DNA of 15,066 nt from JBJXHB01 sp046160725. Its GTDB lineage: Bacteria > Pseudomonadota > Gammaproteobacteria > Burkholderiales > Burkholderiaceae_C. Below, piece after piece: positions 6,909 through 13,359 of this stretch (position 1 is the stretch's first letter; each line of letters starts with the position of its first letter). Location of the stretch: the NCBI GenBank assembly GCA_046160725.1, contig JBJXHB010000260.1:1-15066 (forward strand), in the 5' to 3' direction. The position numbers and the translations under genes are program-made. Under the pieces are notes generated by a model. The model saw nothing but the letters and a program-made list of their open reading frames with translations. It had not been told where the DNA came from and ran no database searches.

Positions 6909-6914
6909 TACAAT
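6909..6914 (+). promoter_or_regulatory. -10 box of lpxC, leaderless geometry
   Basis: TACAAT (5 of 6 consensus bases) is followed by only 6 bases before the lpxC ATG at 6921. Transcription would start at or within a base or two of the A of ATG. No ribosome-binding site is possible in CGGCCG. A weak -35, ATGCGA, lies 17 bp upstream at 6886-6891. Confidence 0.6.
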
Positions 6915-6920
6915 CGGCCG

Positions 6921-7859
6921 ATGCTCCCGCAACGCACGCTGAAGTCCCTGACCCGAGCCGTCGGCGTGGGCATCCACACCGGCCAGCGCGTGGAGCTGAC
7001 GCTCAAGCCGGCCGCGCCGGACACCGGCATCGTGTTCCGCCGCATCGACCTGGCGCAGCCGGTGGAGATCCCGGCGCGCTGGGACTGCGTGAGCGACACC
7101 CGCATGGCGTCGACCATCTCGGTTGGCGGCGACCCGGGTGCGCCGCGGGTGCAGACCATCGAGCACTTCATGTCCGCCTGCTGCGGGCTGGGCCTGGACA
7201 ACCTGGTGGTGGACATCACCGCCGACGAGATGCCGGTGCTGGACGGGTCGTCGGCCAGCTTCGTGTTCCTGCTGCGCAGCGCCGGCCTGCTGGAGCAGCC
7301 GGCACCGCGGCGCTTCCTGCGGGTAAAGAAGCCGGTGCGGGTGGCGCAGGGCGAGGGTGCCGGCGCGATGTGGTCGCAGCTGGCACCGCACCACGGGTTC
7401 ACGCTGCACTTCGAGATCGACTTCAAGCATCCAGCGGTGGATGCCACCGGCCAGGAGGTGGACTTCGACCTGGGCAGCGGCCAGTACGCCCGCGACATCG
7501 CCCGCGCCCGCACCTTCGGCTTCACCAAGGATGTGGAAGCCATGCGCGCGCGCGGCCTGACGCTCGGCGGCGCGATGGACAACGCCATCGTGATCGACGA
7601 CCGCAAGGTGCTCAATGCCGGCGGCCTGCGCTATGACGACGAGTTTGCCAAGCACAAGATCCTGGACGCCATGGGCGACCTCTACGTGGCGGGCCATCCG
7701 ATGCTGGCGGCCTTCACGTCGTTCAAGGGCGGGCATGCCCTCAACAACCGCCTGCTGCGTGCGCTGATGGCCGATCGCGAGGCCTGGGACATCGTGCAGT
7801 TCGACAGTGCAGCGCAGGCGCCGGCGGGATTTGCGACGCTGGGCCAACCCCGCCTGTAG
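6921..7859 (+). CDS. lpxC: UDP-3-O-acyl-N-acetylglucosamine deacetylase LpxC
   Basis: A protein of 312 residues. It catalyses the committed, zinc-dependent step of lipid A synthesis in the cytoplasm, removing the acetyl group from UDP-3-O-acyl-GlcNAc. The N-terminus MLPQRTLKSLTRAVGVGIHTG is diagnostic. Zinc ligands are H82 in TIEHF, and H245 and D249 in FAKHKILDAMGDLY. The catalytic H272 is in GGHALNN, and E81 is the general base. The C-terminus (ATLGQPRL) lacks the hydrophobic LA...AVLA degron by which FtsH degrades E. coli LpxC, so turnover may differ. lpxC usually follows ftsZ at the end of the dcw cluster; here its upstream neighbour is divergent kefF. The start is fixed by homology, with a -10 box 6 bp ahead and no ribosome-binding site. 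Confidence 0.97.
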   Translation: MLPQRTLKSLTRAVGVGIHTGQRVELTLKPAAPDTGIVFRRIDLAQPVEIPARWDCVSDTRMASTISVGGDPGAPRVQTIEHFMSACCGLGLDNLVVDITADEMPVLDGSSASFVFLLRSAGLLEQPAPRRFLRVKKPVRVAQGEGAGAMWSQLAPHHGFTLHFEIDFKHPAVDATGQEVDFDLGSGQYARDIARARTFGFTKDVEAMRARGLTLGGAMDNAIVIDDRKVLNAGGLRYDDEFAKHKILDAMGDLYVAGHPMLAAFTSFKGGHALNNRLLRALMADREAWDIVQFDSAAQAPAGFATLGQPRL

Positions 7860-7880
7860 CCCCCCGCGACGCCTGCTGCC

Positions 7881-8066
7881 ATGCTCATCTTTCGACTCGT
7901 CTTCGGCCTGCTGCTGGTGGCCAGCGTGCTGTGCTTCGCGATGTATGTCGGCACCCAGGCCATGGTGTGGCGCCGGCGCGGCATCGTGATCCTGAAGTGG
8001 GCCCTGATCGCGGCCGCCGGCTTTTTCGCGGTTCTGATCCTGGAACGCCTCGCAATAATGCTGTAG
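7881..8066 (+). CDS. Small two-helix membrane protein
   Basis: A protein of 61 residues. Two hydrophobic segments, about 3-24 and 38-58, flank a basic turn WRRRG (about 30-34), so the loop probably faces the cytoplasm. I do not recognise a family. The start lies 21 bp after the lpxC stop with no terminator between, so read-through from lpxC is likely. No strong ribosome-binding site is visible before the ATG. Its codon use is like that of its neighbours, with G or C at most third positions, which supports it as a real gene. A second small membrane protein follows 54 bp later. Confidence 0.65.
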   Translation: MLIFRLVFGLLLVASVLCFAMYVGTQAMVWRRRGIVILKWALIAAAGFFAVLILERLAIML

Positions 8067-8120
8067 CGTCGGGCGCGCCGTCGCGGCCGCCGCCGCACGC
8101 GCCCTTGGGGAGTGGACTGG

Positions 8121-8330
8121 ATGACCGTTGTGTTCTGGCTGGCGTTCGGCCTGGTGGTGCTGCTGCTGATACCGGCGGCCATCTCCTATGCCGCCTACCT
8201 GCCCACCGGCGAGCCGGTGCCACGCGACCGGGCCATCAAGCTGTTCCGCTGGGCCGTGGTGGTGGTGCTGGGCACCTTCAACATCTGGGTCTTCAAGCGC
8301 GTCATCGAGGGCATCCGGGCGCTGTTCTGA
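8121..8330 (+). CDS. Small two-helix membrane protein
   Basis: A protein of 69 residues. The first membrane helix is at about 3-25 (TVVFWLAFGLVVLLLIP). A short loop with PTGEPVPRDRAIK follows. The second helix is at about 43-60, and the tail is basic and amphipathic (FKRVIEGIRALF). I do not recognise a family. GGGGAG at 8107-8112, 8 nt before the ATG at 8121, is a good ribosome-binding site and decides the start over a GTG at 8112. It may be co-transcribed with lpxC and the preceding small gene. Its stop lies 2 bp from the stop of the convergent ruvC. Confidence 0.68.
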   Translation: MTVVFWLAFGLVVLLLIPAAISYAAYLPTGEPVPRDRAIKLFRWAVVVVLGTFNIWVFKRVIEGIRALF

Positions 8331-8332
8331 CC

Positions 8333-8911
8333 TCAATAGGTGCGGCCCTTGCGGTACTGCGCATGGGCACGGCGGTTCAGGGACGTCGCGGCCCCCATGG
8401 CCGCGAAGTGCGTGGCCGCATGGGCATGGGTGATGGCAAGCCCCAGCGCATCGGCGGCGTCGGTGCCCGGCGCAGCGGACAACGCCAGCAGCCGCTGCAC
8501 CATGGCCTGGATCTGGGCCTTGGCGGCCAGGCCGTGGCCGACCACCGCCTTCTTCATCTGCAGCGCGGTGTACTCGGCCACCGGCAGGCCGGCCGACACC
8601 AGCGCCGTCAGCGCCGCGCCGCGGGCCTGGCCCAGCAGCAGCGTGCTCTGTGGGTTGACGTTGACGAAGACGATCTCCACCGACGCGCAATCGGGCTTCC
8701 AGCGCTGCACCACCTCGCCAATGCCGTCGAAGATCAGCTTCAGGCGGCCAGGCAGGTCGCCGCGCGGCGCCTCCAGCGTGCTGATGGTGCCGCTGGCCAC
8801 ATAGGTCAGCCGCTGCCCGACGCTGTCGACGATGCCGAAGCCGGTGCGCTGCAGGCCGGGGTCGATGCCCAACACCCGGCGCGGCGCAGCGGCCGTGCCG
8901 GCCATGCTCAT
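8333..8911 (-). CDS. ruvC: Holliday junction resolvase RuvC
   Basis: A protein of 192 residues from the chosen start. RuvC is a dimeric Mg-dependent nuclease that cuts four-way junctions made by RuvAB during recombination and fork repair. The four catalytic acids are present: D17 in GIDPG, E79 in VEIVFVN, and D151 and D154 in TDAADALGLA. Three in-frame ATGs occur within 16 bp (8920, 8911, 8905). I chose 8911 because it makes an ATGA overlap with the stop of the upstream cdsA-like gene, suggesting coupling; none has a good ribosome-binding site. Compared with E. coli there is an extra N-terminal stretch rich in Met, Ala and Gly, so 8905 is also plausible. ruvA and ruvB are not in the window. 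It is the last gene of the probable dusB-purH-plsC-cdsA-like-ruvC run. Confidence 0.95.
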   Translation of the reverse strand: MSMAGTAAAPRRVLGIDPGLQRTGFGIVDSVGQRLTYVASGTISTLEAPRGDLPGRLKLIFDGIGEVVQRWKPDCASVEIVFVNVNPQSTLLLGQARGAALTALVSAGLPVAEYTALQMKKAVVGHGLAAKAQIQAMVQRLLALSAAPGTDAADALGLAITHAHAATHFAAMGAATSLNRRAHAQYRKGRTY

Positions 8912-9885
8912 GCCCGCCATCCGAAGGCCCAGCGCGCGGCGTGGAAGAACACCGGCGCCGCGAAAGCGATCGGCGCGATGCGGTCGAGCAGGCCGACCGC
9001 GCCGGTGATCGAGCTGGTGTTGCCCCAGAAGCGCACGCCGGCGTCCTTCTTCAGGGCGCGCATCACCAGGTCGCCGAGCGAGCCGGCCGCGGCGGCCAGA
9101 ACCGCCATCATCAACGCATGCCAGGGCTTGAGCGGCGTGATCCAGTACAGCGCGGCGCCGACGATGGCACCCGCCGCCAAACCCCAGCCGAAGGCACGCC
9201 AGCTGAAGCTGCGGTCGATGCGGCGCGCGGCCGGCATGCTGCGCAGGTGGCGGCTGGCCGCCTCCTGGCCGATCTGCGCGGCCACCACCACCATGACCAG
9301 GAAGAACAGCAGGAACGCGCCGCGGCCCGGCGCGCCCGGCGGGTCCAGCAGCAGCAGGGCCGGCGCATGGCTCAGGCCGTAAAGGCAGACCATCAGGCCC
9401 CAGGTGATGGTGGCATTGCGCTCCAGGAAGCGCTCAGGGTCGCCGGCCAGGGCGCTGGCCACCGGCAAGGCCAGGAACACCACCACCGGCACGAACACCG
9501 CGAACAGCTCGAACATGCGCAGGCCCACCAGCAGGTACTGCAGCGGCAATGCGACGAAGAAGGCCAGCAGCAGGCTGCGGTGGTCGCCGCGCCGCGTGTG
9601 CAGCAGCGTCACGTACTCTCGCAGCGCCAGGAACGACAGCAGGGCGGACAGCAGCGTGGCGCCGGGCGCGCCGGACATCCAGGCCAGCCAGAACAGCAGC
9701 GCGCCGATCCACACCGCGCGCAGGTCGCGCAGCCAGCGCCTGCGGCGCATGCGGTCGTCGTCGTCCACCGGCTCGCGCAGCGTCAGCACCCAGCCGACCA
9801 GGCTGGCCAGCACGAGCGCGCCGAACAGGACGACGAACAGCAGGCCGACCTGCTCGGTCACGGTCCATTGGCGCAGGCTGCCCAT
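8908..9885 (-). CDS. CdsA-family (phosphatidate cytidylyltransferase-like) membrane protein, degenerate motifs
   Basis: A protein of 325 residues with about eight hydrophobic segments. The C-terminal region follows the CdsA/YnbB plan: GSLGDLVMRALKKDAGV (268-284), SSITGAVGLLDRIA (291-304), then FAAPVFFH. Active CDP-diglyceride synthases join CTP and phosphatidate to give CDP-diacylglycerol at the inner membrane. Several residues expected from the family look altered. The second Asp of DRxD is A304. The Asp after the AAQ segment of YnbB-like proteins appears to be Q207 (AAQIGQEAA, 202-210). The usual SPxKTWEG motif reads RSFSWRAFG (225-233). Activity is therefore doubtful. The start at 9885 is 4 bp after the plsC stop, with GGAGG 11 nt upstream. 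The plsC neighbour still argues for a phospholipid role. Confidence 0.8.
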   Translation of the reverse strand: MGSLRQWTVTEQVGLLFVVLFGALVLASLVGWVLTLREPVDDDDRMRRRRWLRDLRAVWIGALLFWLAWMSGAPGATLLSALLSFLALREYVTLLHTRRGDHRSLLLAFFVALPLQYLLVGLRMFELFAVFVPVVVFLALPVASALAGDPERFLERNATITWGLMVCLYGLSHAPALLLLDPPGAPGRGAFLLFFLVMVVVAAQIGQEAASRHLRSMPAARRIDRSFSWRAFGWGLAAGAIVGAALYWITPLKPWHALMMAVLAAAAGSLGDLVMRALKKDAGVRFWGNTSSITGAVGLLDRIAPIAFAAPVFFHAARWAFGWRA

Positions 9886-9889
9886 GGGG

Positions 9890-10513
9890 TCAATGCCCTC
9901 CGACCGGCCGCTGGGCCAGCATGGCGTCACGGGCGCGCTCGAGAAAGCCCTTGCGGTCCTCGTCCGGCAGGCGCTGCAGCGGCGCGCCGAAGGTCACCGT
10001 GCACAGGATGGGCACCGGCACGACCTCGCCCTTGGGCATGACGCGCTGCACGTTGGCGATCCAGACGGGGATCAGCTGCACCGACGGATGGCGCTCGGCC
10101 AGCGTGTAGATGCCGCTCTTGAAGGGCAGCGGCACGCCGCTGGCGCTGCGGGTGCCCTCGGGAAAGATCACCAGCGAGTCACCGGCCTTCAACGCCGCTT
10201 CCAGTGGCTCCAGCGGGTCCTGGTCGTCGGTGCGCTGCCGGTTGACATACACCGCATTGAACACGGCCCGCGTCAGCCAATGCTTGAAGGGCGTCGCCGT
10301 CCAGTAGTCGCGCGCCGCGATCGGGCGGGTCTGCGCCCGCAGCTCACGGGGCAGCGCGGCCCAGATCAGCACCCAGTCGAAGTGGCTCTGGTGGTTGGCA
10401 AAGTAGATGCGCTGCTCGGCCTTGGGCGGGCAGCCCTTCCAATGGCCCTGCGCGCCCGTGATCAGCCGGGCGATGAAGGCGAGCAGCAGGCCGGCGGCCT
10501 CGGCAAGGGACAT
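9890..10513 (-). CDS. 1-acyl-sn-glycerol-3-phosphate acyltransferase-like protein (PlsC family)
   Basis: A protein of 207 residues. PlsC-type enzymes transfer an acyl chain to lysophosphatidate, making phosphatidate at the inner membrane. The acyltransferase motifs are clear: NHQSHFD (40-46, catalytic H41 and D46), FPEGTRS (117-123) and LIPVWI (147-152). A hydrophobic N-terminus (5-19) probably anchors it. The stop is 4 bp from the cdsA-like start, and the two are very probably translated from one message; the pairing resembles acyltransferase/ynbB-type pairs. It follows purH by 68 bp with no terminator. Since most genomes have another plsC, this may be a secondary acyltransferase. A TAACAT sits 6 bp before the ATG, and no ribosome-binding site is present. 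Confidence 0.9.
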   Translation of the reverse strand: MSLAEAAGLLLAFIARLITGAQGHWKGCPPKAEQRIYFANHQSHFDWVLIWAALPRELRAQTRPIAARDYWTATPFKHWLTRAVFNAVYVNRQRTDDQDPLEPLEAALKAGDSLVIFPEGTRSASGVPLPFKSGIYTLAERHPSVQLIPVWIANVQRVMPKGEVVPVPILCTVTFGAPLQRLPDEDRKGFLERARDAMLAQRPVGGH

Positions 10514-10519
10514 GGCCGC

Positions 10520-10525
10520 ATGTTA
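10520..10525 (-). promoter_or_regulatory. Possible -10 box ahead of plsC
   Basis: TAACAT on the minus strand matches the -10 consensus at 4 of 6 positions and is followed by 6 bases (GCGGCC) before the plsC ATG, the same spacing as at lpxC. No convincing -35 is visible. The purH-plsC gap (10514-10581) holds no clear terminator, so read-through from purH is an alternative source of transcript. Confidence 0.3.
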
Positions 10526-10581
10526 TTCGTCGCCAGCGGACCGATCCGGCAGTGCCACGCCCAACGCACGCACCCGCTGCA

Positions 10582-12174
10582 TCAGTGCCGGAAGTGCCGC
10601 GTCCCGGTGAACACCATCGCCACCCCCCGCTCGTCCGCCGCTGCGACGACCTCGTCGTCGCGCACCGAGCCGCCCGGCTGGATCACGCACGCGGCGCCGG
10701 CGTCGATGACCACGTCCAGGCCATCGCGGAACGGAAAGAAGGCGTCCGACGCCACCGCCGACCCCGCAAGCGACAGGCCGGCGTTCGCCGCCTTGATCGA
10801 CGCGATGCGGGCCGAGTCGATGCGGCTCATCTGGCCGGCGCCCACGCCCAGCGTCATGCCGCCGCCGCAGAACACGATGGCATTGCTCTTCACGAAGCGC
10901 GCCACGGTCCAGGCGAAGCGCAGGTCCATCCACTGCTGCGCCGTGGGCTGCAGCCGGCTCACCACCCGCGGCTCGCCCAACATGTCGATGGTGTCAGCCG
11001 ACTGCAGCAGCAGCCCGCCGCCGATGCGCTTGTAGTCCCAGGGCACGGCCGGCCCAGCGCCCGGCTCGGGCAGGGCCACCTCCAGCAAGCGCAGGTTGGC
11101 CTTGGCCGCCAGCGCTTGTCGGGCCTCGGGCGTCACGGACGGCGCGATGGCCACCTCGACGAACTGCTTGGCCGCGTTGATGGCCTGCACCACCGCCACA
11201 TCCAGCGGCCGGTTCAACGCCAGGATGCCGCCGAAGGCGCTGGTCGGGTCGGTCTTGAGCGCGGCCAGGTAGGCCTCCAGCGCACTCGCGCCGATGGCCA
11301 CGCCGCAGGGGTTGGCATGCTTGACGATCACGCAGGCCGGGACGTCGAAGCTCTTGACGCACTCCCAGGCCGCGTCGGCATCCGCGATGTTGTTGTAGCT
11401 CAGCTCCTTGCCCTGCAGCTGGGTCCAGCCGGCCAGCGCGCCCGCGGGCACCGCGGCCTCGCGGTAGAACGCGGCGCCCTGGTGCGGGTTCTCGCCGTAG
11501 CGCATGTCCTGCGTCTTGTGGACCTGCAGCGTCACCACCCTGGGCCAGGGGTCGCGCTGCGGCACCGCGGCGCCGGCCGCCTCGGCGCCGGTGGGCAGGG
11601 CGCTCAGGTACTGCGCGATCATGCCGTCGTAGGCGGCGGTGTGGGCATAGACCTTGGTGGCCAGCGCCAGCCGCGTGGCCTTGGCCGTGGCGCCGTGGGC
11701 GTCCAGTTCGGCCAGCACGCCGGCATAGTCGGCCGGGTCGATGACCACCGTCACGTCGGCCCAGTTCTTGGCCGCAGCGCGCAGCATGGCCGGGCCGCCG
11801 ATGTCGATGTTCTCGATGGCGTCGTCCAGCGTGCAGTCGGCGCGTGCGGTGGCCTGGGCGAACGGATACAGGTTGATCGCCAGGATGTCGATGGTGCCGA
11901 TCCCGTGTGCCGCCAGCGCCGCCATGTGCTCGGGCTTGTCGCGCCGTGCCAGCAGGCCGCCGTGCACCTTGGGATGCAGGGTCTTGACGCGGCCGTCCAG
12001 CATCTCCGGAAAGCCGGTCACGCTGGCCACGTCGGCCACCGGCAGGCCGGCCTCGGCCAGCGTGCGCGCGGTGCCGCCGGTGGACAGCAGCTTGACGCCG
12101 CGCTGGTGCAGCGCGCGGGCGAAGTCGACGATGCCGGTCTTGTCGGAGACCGAGAGCAGGGCGGTGAGGGGCAT
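10582..12174 (-). CDS. purH: Bifunctional AICAR formyltransferase/IMP cyclohydrolase PurH
   Basis: A protein of 530 residues, the family length (E. coli 529). It performs the last two steps of IMP synthesis in the cytoplasm: formyl transfer from 10-formyl-THF to AICAR, then ring closure. The N-terminal MGS-like cyclohydrolase domain (1-195) has LLSVSDKTGI (6-15), STGGTA (31-36), and GRVKTLHPKVHGG (61-73). The transferase domain has RYGENPHQ (225-232) and KHANPCG (285-291, catalytic K285 and H286). It ends TGTRHFRH. The ATG at 12174 is chosen by alignment with MPLTALLSVSDK; the frame stays open upstream to 12306, but into dusB. No strong ribosome-binding site precedes it. It lies 49 bp after dusB, where fis usually sits in related bacteria. 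Confidence 0.98.
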   Translation of the reverse strand: MPLTALLSVSDKTGIVDFARALHQRGVKLLSTGGTARTLAEAGLPVADVASVTGFPEMLDGRVKTLHPKVHGGLLARRDKPEHMAALAAHGIGTIDILAINLYPFAQATARADCTLDDAIENIDIGGPAMLRAAAKNWADVTVVIDPADYAGVLAELDAHGATAKATRLALATKVYAHTAAYDGMIAQYLSALPTGAEAAGAAVPQRDPWPRVVTLQVHKTQDMRYGENPHQGAAFYREAAVPAGALAGWTQLQGKELSYNNIADADAAWECVKSFDVPACVIVKHANPCGVAIGASALEAYLAALKTDPTSAFGGILALNRPLDVAVVQAINAAKQFVEVAIAPSVTPEARQALAAKANLRLLEVALPEPGAGPAVPWDYKRIGGGLLLQSADTIDMLGEPRVVSRLQPTAQQWMDLRFAWTVARFVKSNAIVFCGGGMTLGVGAGQMSRIDSARIASIKAANAGLSLAGSAVASDAFFPFRDGLDVVIDAGAACVIQPGGSVRDDEVVAAADERGVAMVFTGTRHFRH

Positions 12175-12200
12175 GTCGGGGTGTCCGGTTGAGGAGGCTG

Positions 12201-12217
12201 GGGCCGCATTGCGGCCC
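12201..12217. repeat. Hairpin GGGCCGC-ATT-GCGGCCC between dusB and purH
   Basis: Perfect 7-bp arms around ATT fill much of the 49-bp gap. No T run follows in the direction of transcription, so it is not a standard terminator. It could be a processing or attenuating stem-loop between the two genes. Confidence 0.5.
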
Positions 12218-12223
12218 GGCGCA

Positions 12224-13255
12224 TCAGGCGGCCAGGGCCTGACGCTCTTCGTTGGCCGCATCCGGCAGCAGCGGATGCGCATCGGCCAGGCCGGCGAAGT
12301 AGTCAACCACAGCTTGCCGCTGGCGGCCTGCGTCGTCGATGCGGTTCATGCGGGCGCGGAATTCGGCGCCGCCGGGCAGGGCATGCACCGCCCAGCCGAT
12401 GTGCTTGCGCGCGCTGCGCACGCCGCTGGCCTCGCCGTACAGGCCGTAGTGGTCCAGCAGGTGGTCGGCCAGCCAGTGGCCGACCTGCGCGGTTGCGGGT
12501 GGCGCCAGCCGCCTGCCGGTGGCCAGGTAATGGGCGATCTCGCGGAAGATCCACGGCCGGCCCTGCGCCGCGCGGCCGATCATCAGCGCATCGGCGCCGG
12601 TGGCGGCCAGCACGGCGGCGGCCTTGGCGGGGGTGTCGATGTCGCCGTTGGCCACCACCGGAATGTCCAGCCGTGACTTGACCTCGGCGATGGTGTCGTA
12701 CTCGGCCTGGCCGCTGTAGCCCTGCTCGCGGGTGCGGCCGTGGATGGTCAGCATGGCGATGCCGGCGTCCTGCGCGGCCATGGCCAGCGCCAGGGCGTTG
12801 CGGCTGTCGGCGCACCAGCCGGTGCGCATCTTCAGCGTCACCGGCACGCCGCGCGGCTCGCAGGCCGCGACCACGGCCTGCACGATGCGCAGGGCCAGGG
12901 GCTCATCCTGCATCAGCGCCGAACCCGCCCAGACCTTGCACACCTTCTTGGCCGGGCAGCCCATGTTGATGTCGATGATCTGCGCGCCGCGGTCGATGTT
13001 GTAGCGCGCAGCGTCGGCCATCTCGGCCGGGTCGACGCCCGCGATCTGCACGGCGATGGGCCCGGGTTCACCGGTGTGGTCGGCGCGGCGCGAGCTGAGC
13101 GGCGAGTCGCGCAGCTCGGGCCGCGCGCTGATCATCTCGCTGACCGCATGGCCGGCGCCCAGGCGCCGGCACAGCACACGAAAAGGCCTGTCGGTGACAC
13201 CGGCCATCGGAGCGACGAACAGGTTGTTCGCCAGCGCGAAGCCTGCGATGTGCAT
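12224..13255 (-). CDS. dusB: tRNA-dihydrouridine synthase DusB
   Basis: A protein of 343 residues. It is an FMN enzyme that reduces specific uridines in the tRNA D-loop with NADPH. The TIM-barrel opens with NNLFVAPMAGVTDRPFR (10-26). The catalytic Cys is C100 in NMGCPAKKVCK, the same number as in E. coli DusB. FMN/tRNA motifs KMRTGW (142-147), IHGRTREQGYSG (171-182), VANGDI (201-206) and IGRAAQGRPW (226-235) are intact. The start at 13255 aligns with the family N-terminus; an in-frame extension to 13339 would cross the promoter region. No ribosome-binding site is evident. It is probably the first gene of the minus-strand run through purH to ruvC. In many proteobacteria dusB is co-transcribed with fis; no fis is present here. 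Confidence 0.96.
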   Translation of the reverse strand: MHIAGFALANNLFVAPMAGVTDRPFRVLCRRLGAGHAVSEMISARPELRDSPLSSRRADHTGEPGPIAVQIAGVDPAEMADAARYNIDRGAQIIDINMGCPAKKVCKVWAGSALMQDEPLALRIVQAVVAACEPRGVPVTLKMRTGWCADSRNALALAMAAQDAGIAMLTIHGRTREQGYSGQAEYDTIAEVKSRLDIPVVANGDIDTPAKAAAVLAATGADALMIGRAAQGRPWIFREIAHYLATGRRLAPPATAQVGHWLADHLLDHYGLYGEASGVRSARKHIGWAVHALPGGAEFRARMNRIDDAGRQRQAVVDYFAGLADAHPLLPDAANEERQALAA

Positions 13256-13288
13256 GAGGTGTCGGGGAGGGGAAAAACGGGAGGCGCG

Positions 13289-13294
13289 AGTATA
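13289..13294 (-). promoter_or_regulatory. -10 box of dusB
   Basis: On the minus strand TATACT (5 of 6 consensus bases) lies 33 bp before the dusB ATG, giving a leader of roughly 25 nt. The -35 region at a 17-bp spacing (CGAAAG) is poor. It stands out in a very GC-rich gap. It would be the likely promoter of the dusB-purH run. Confidence 0.5.
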
Positions 13295-13345
13295 GCGGCG
13301 CGCCCCCGGGGCTTTCGCGCCGGCAGGCCCATCGTGCATGCTGCC

Positions 13346-13351
13346 GATAAT
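13346..13351 (+). promoter_or_regulatory. -10 box of yqaA-family gene, leaderless geometry
   Basis: GATAAT (5 of 6 consensus bases) is followed by 8 bases (GCGCCGCG) and then the ATG at 13360. A transcript would begin within a base or two of the start codon, and no ribosome-binding site is present. No convincing -35 is visible. Confidence 0.5.
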
Positions 13352-13359
13352 GCGCCGCG

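Noticed and set aside
6873..8690. A 605-residue open frame on the minus strand opposite lpxC and the small membrane genes
   Set aside because: Low-complexity His/Gln/Arg-rich product, antisense to a certain lpxC and partly in the wrong frame of ruvC; a GC-driven artefact.
10552..12192. A 546-residue open frame on the plus strand opposite purH
   Set aside because: It mirrors purH almost exactly, is rich in Gly, Arg and His, and shows no domain; shadow of the real gene.
12175..12306. PurH extended by 44 residues upstream
   Set aside because: The extension runs through the dusB C-terminus and matches no PurH N-terminus; MPLTALLSVSDK is the family start.
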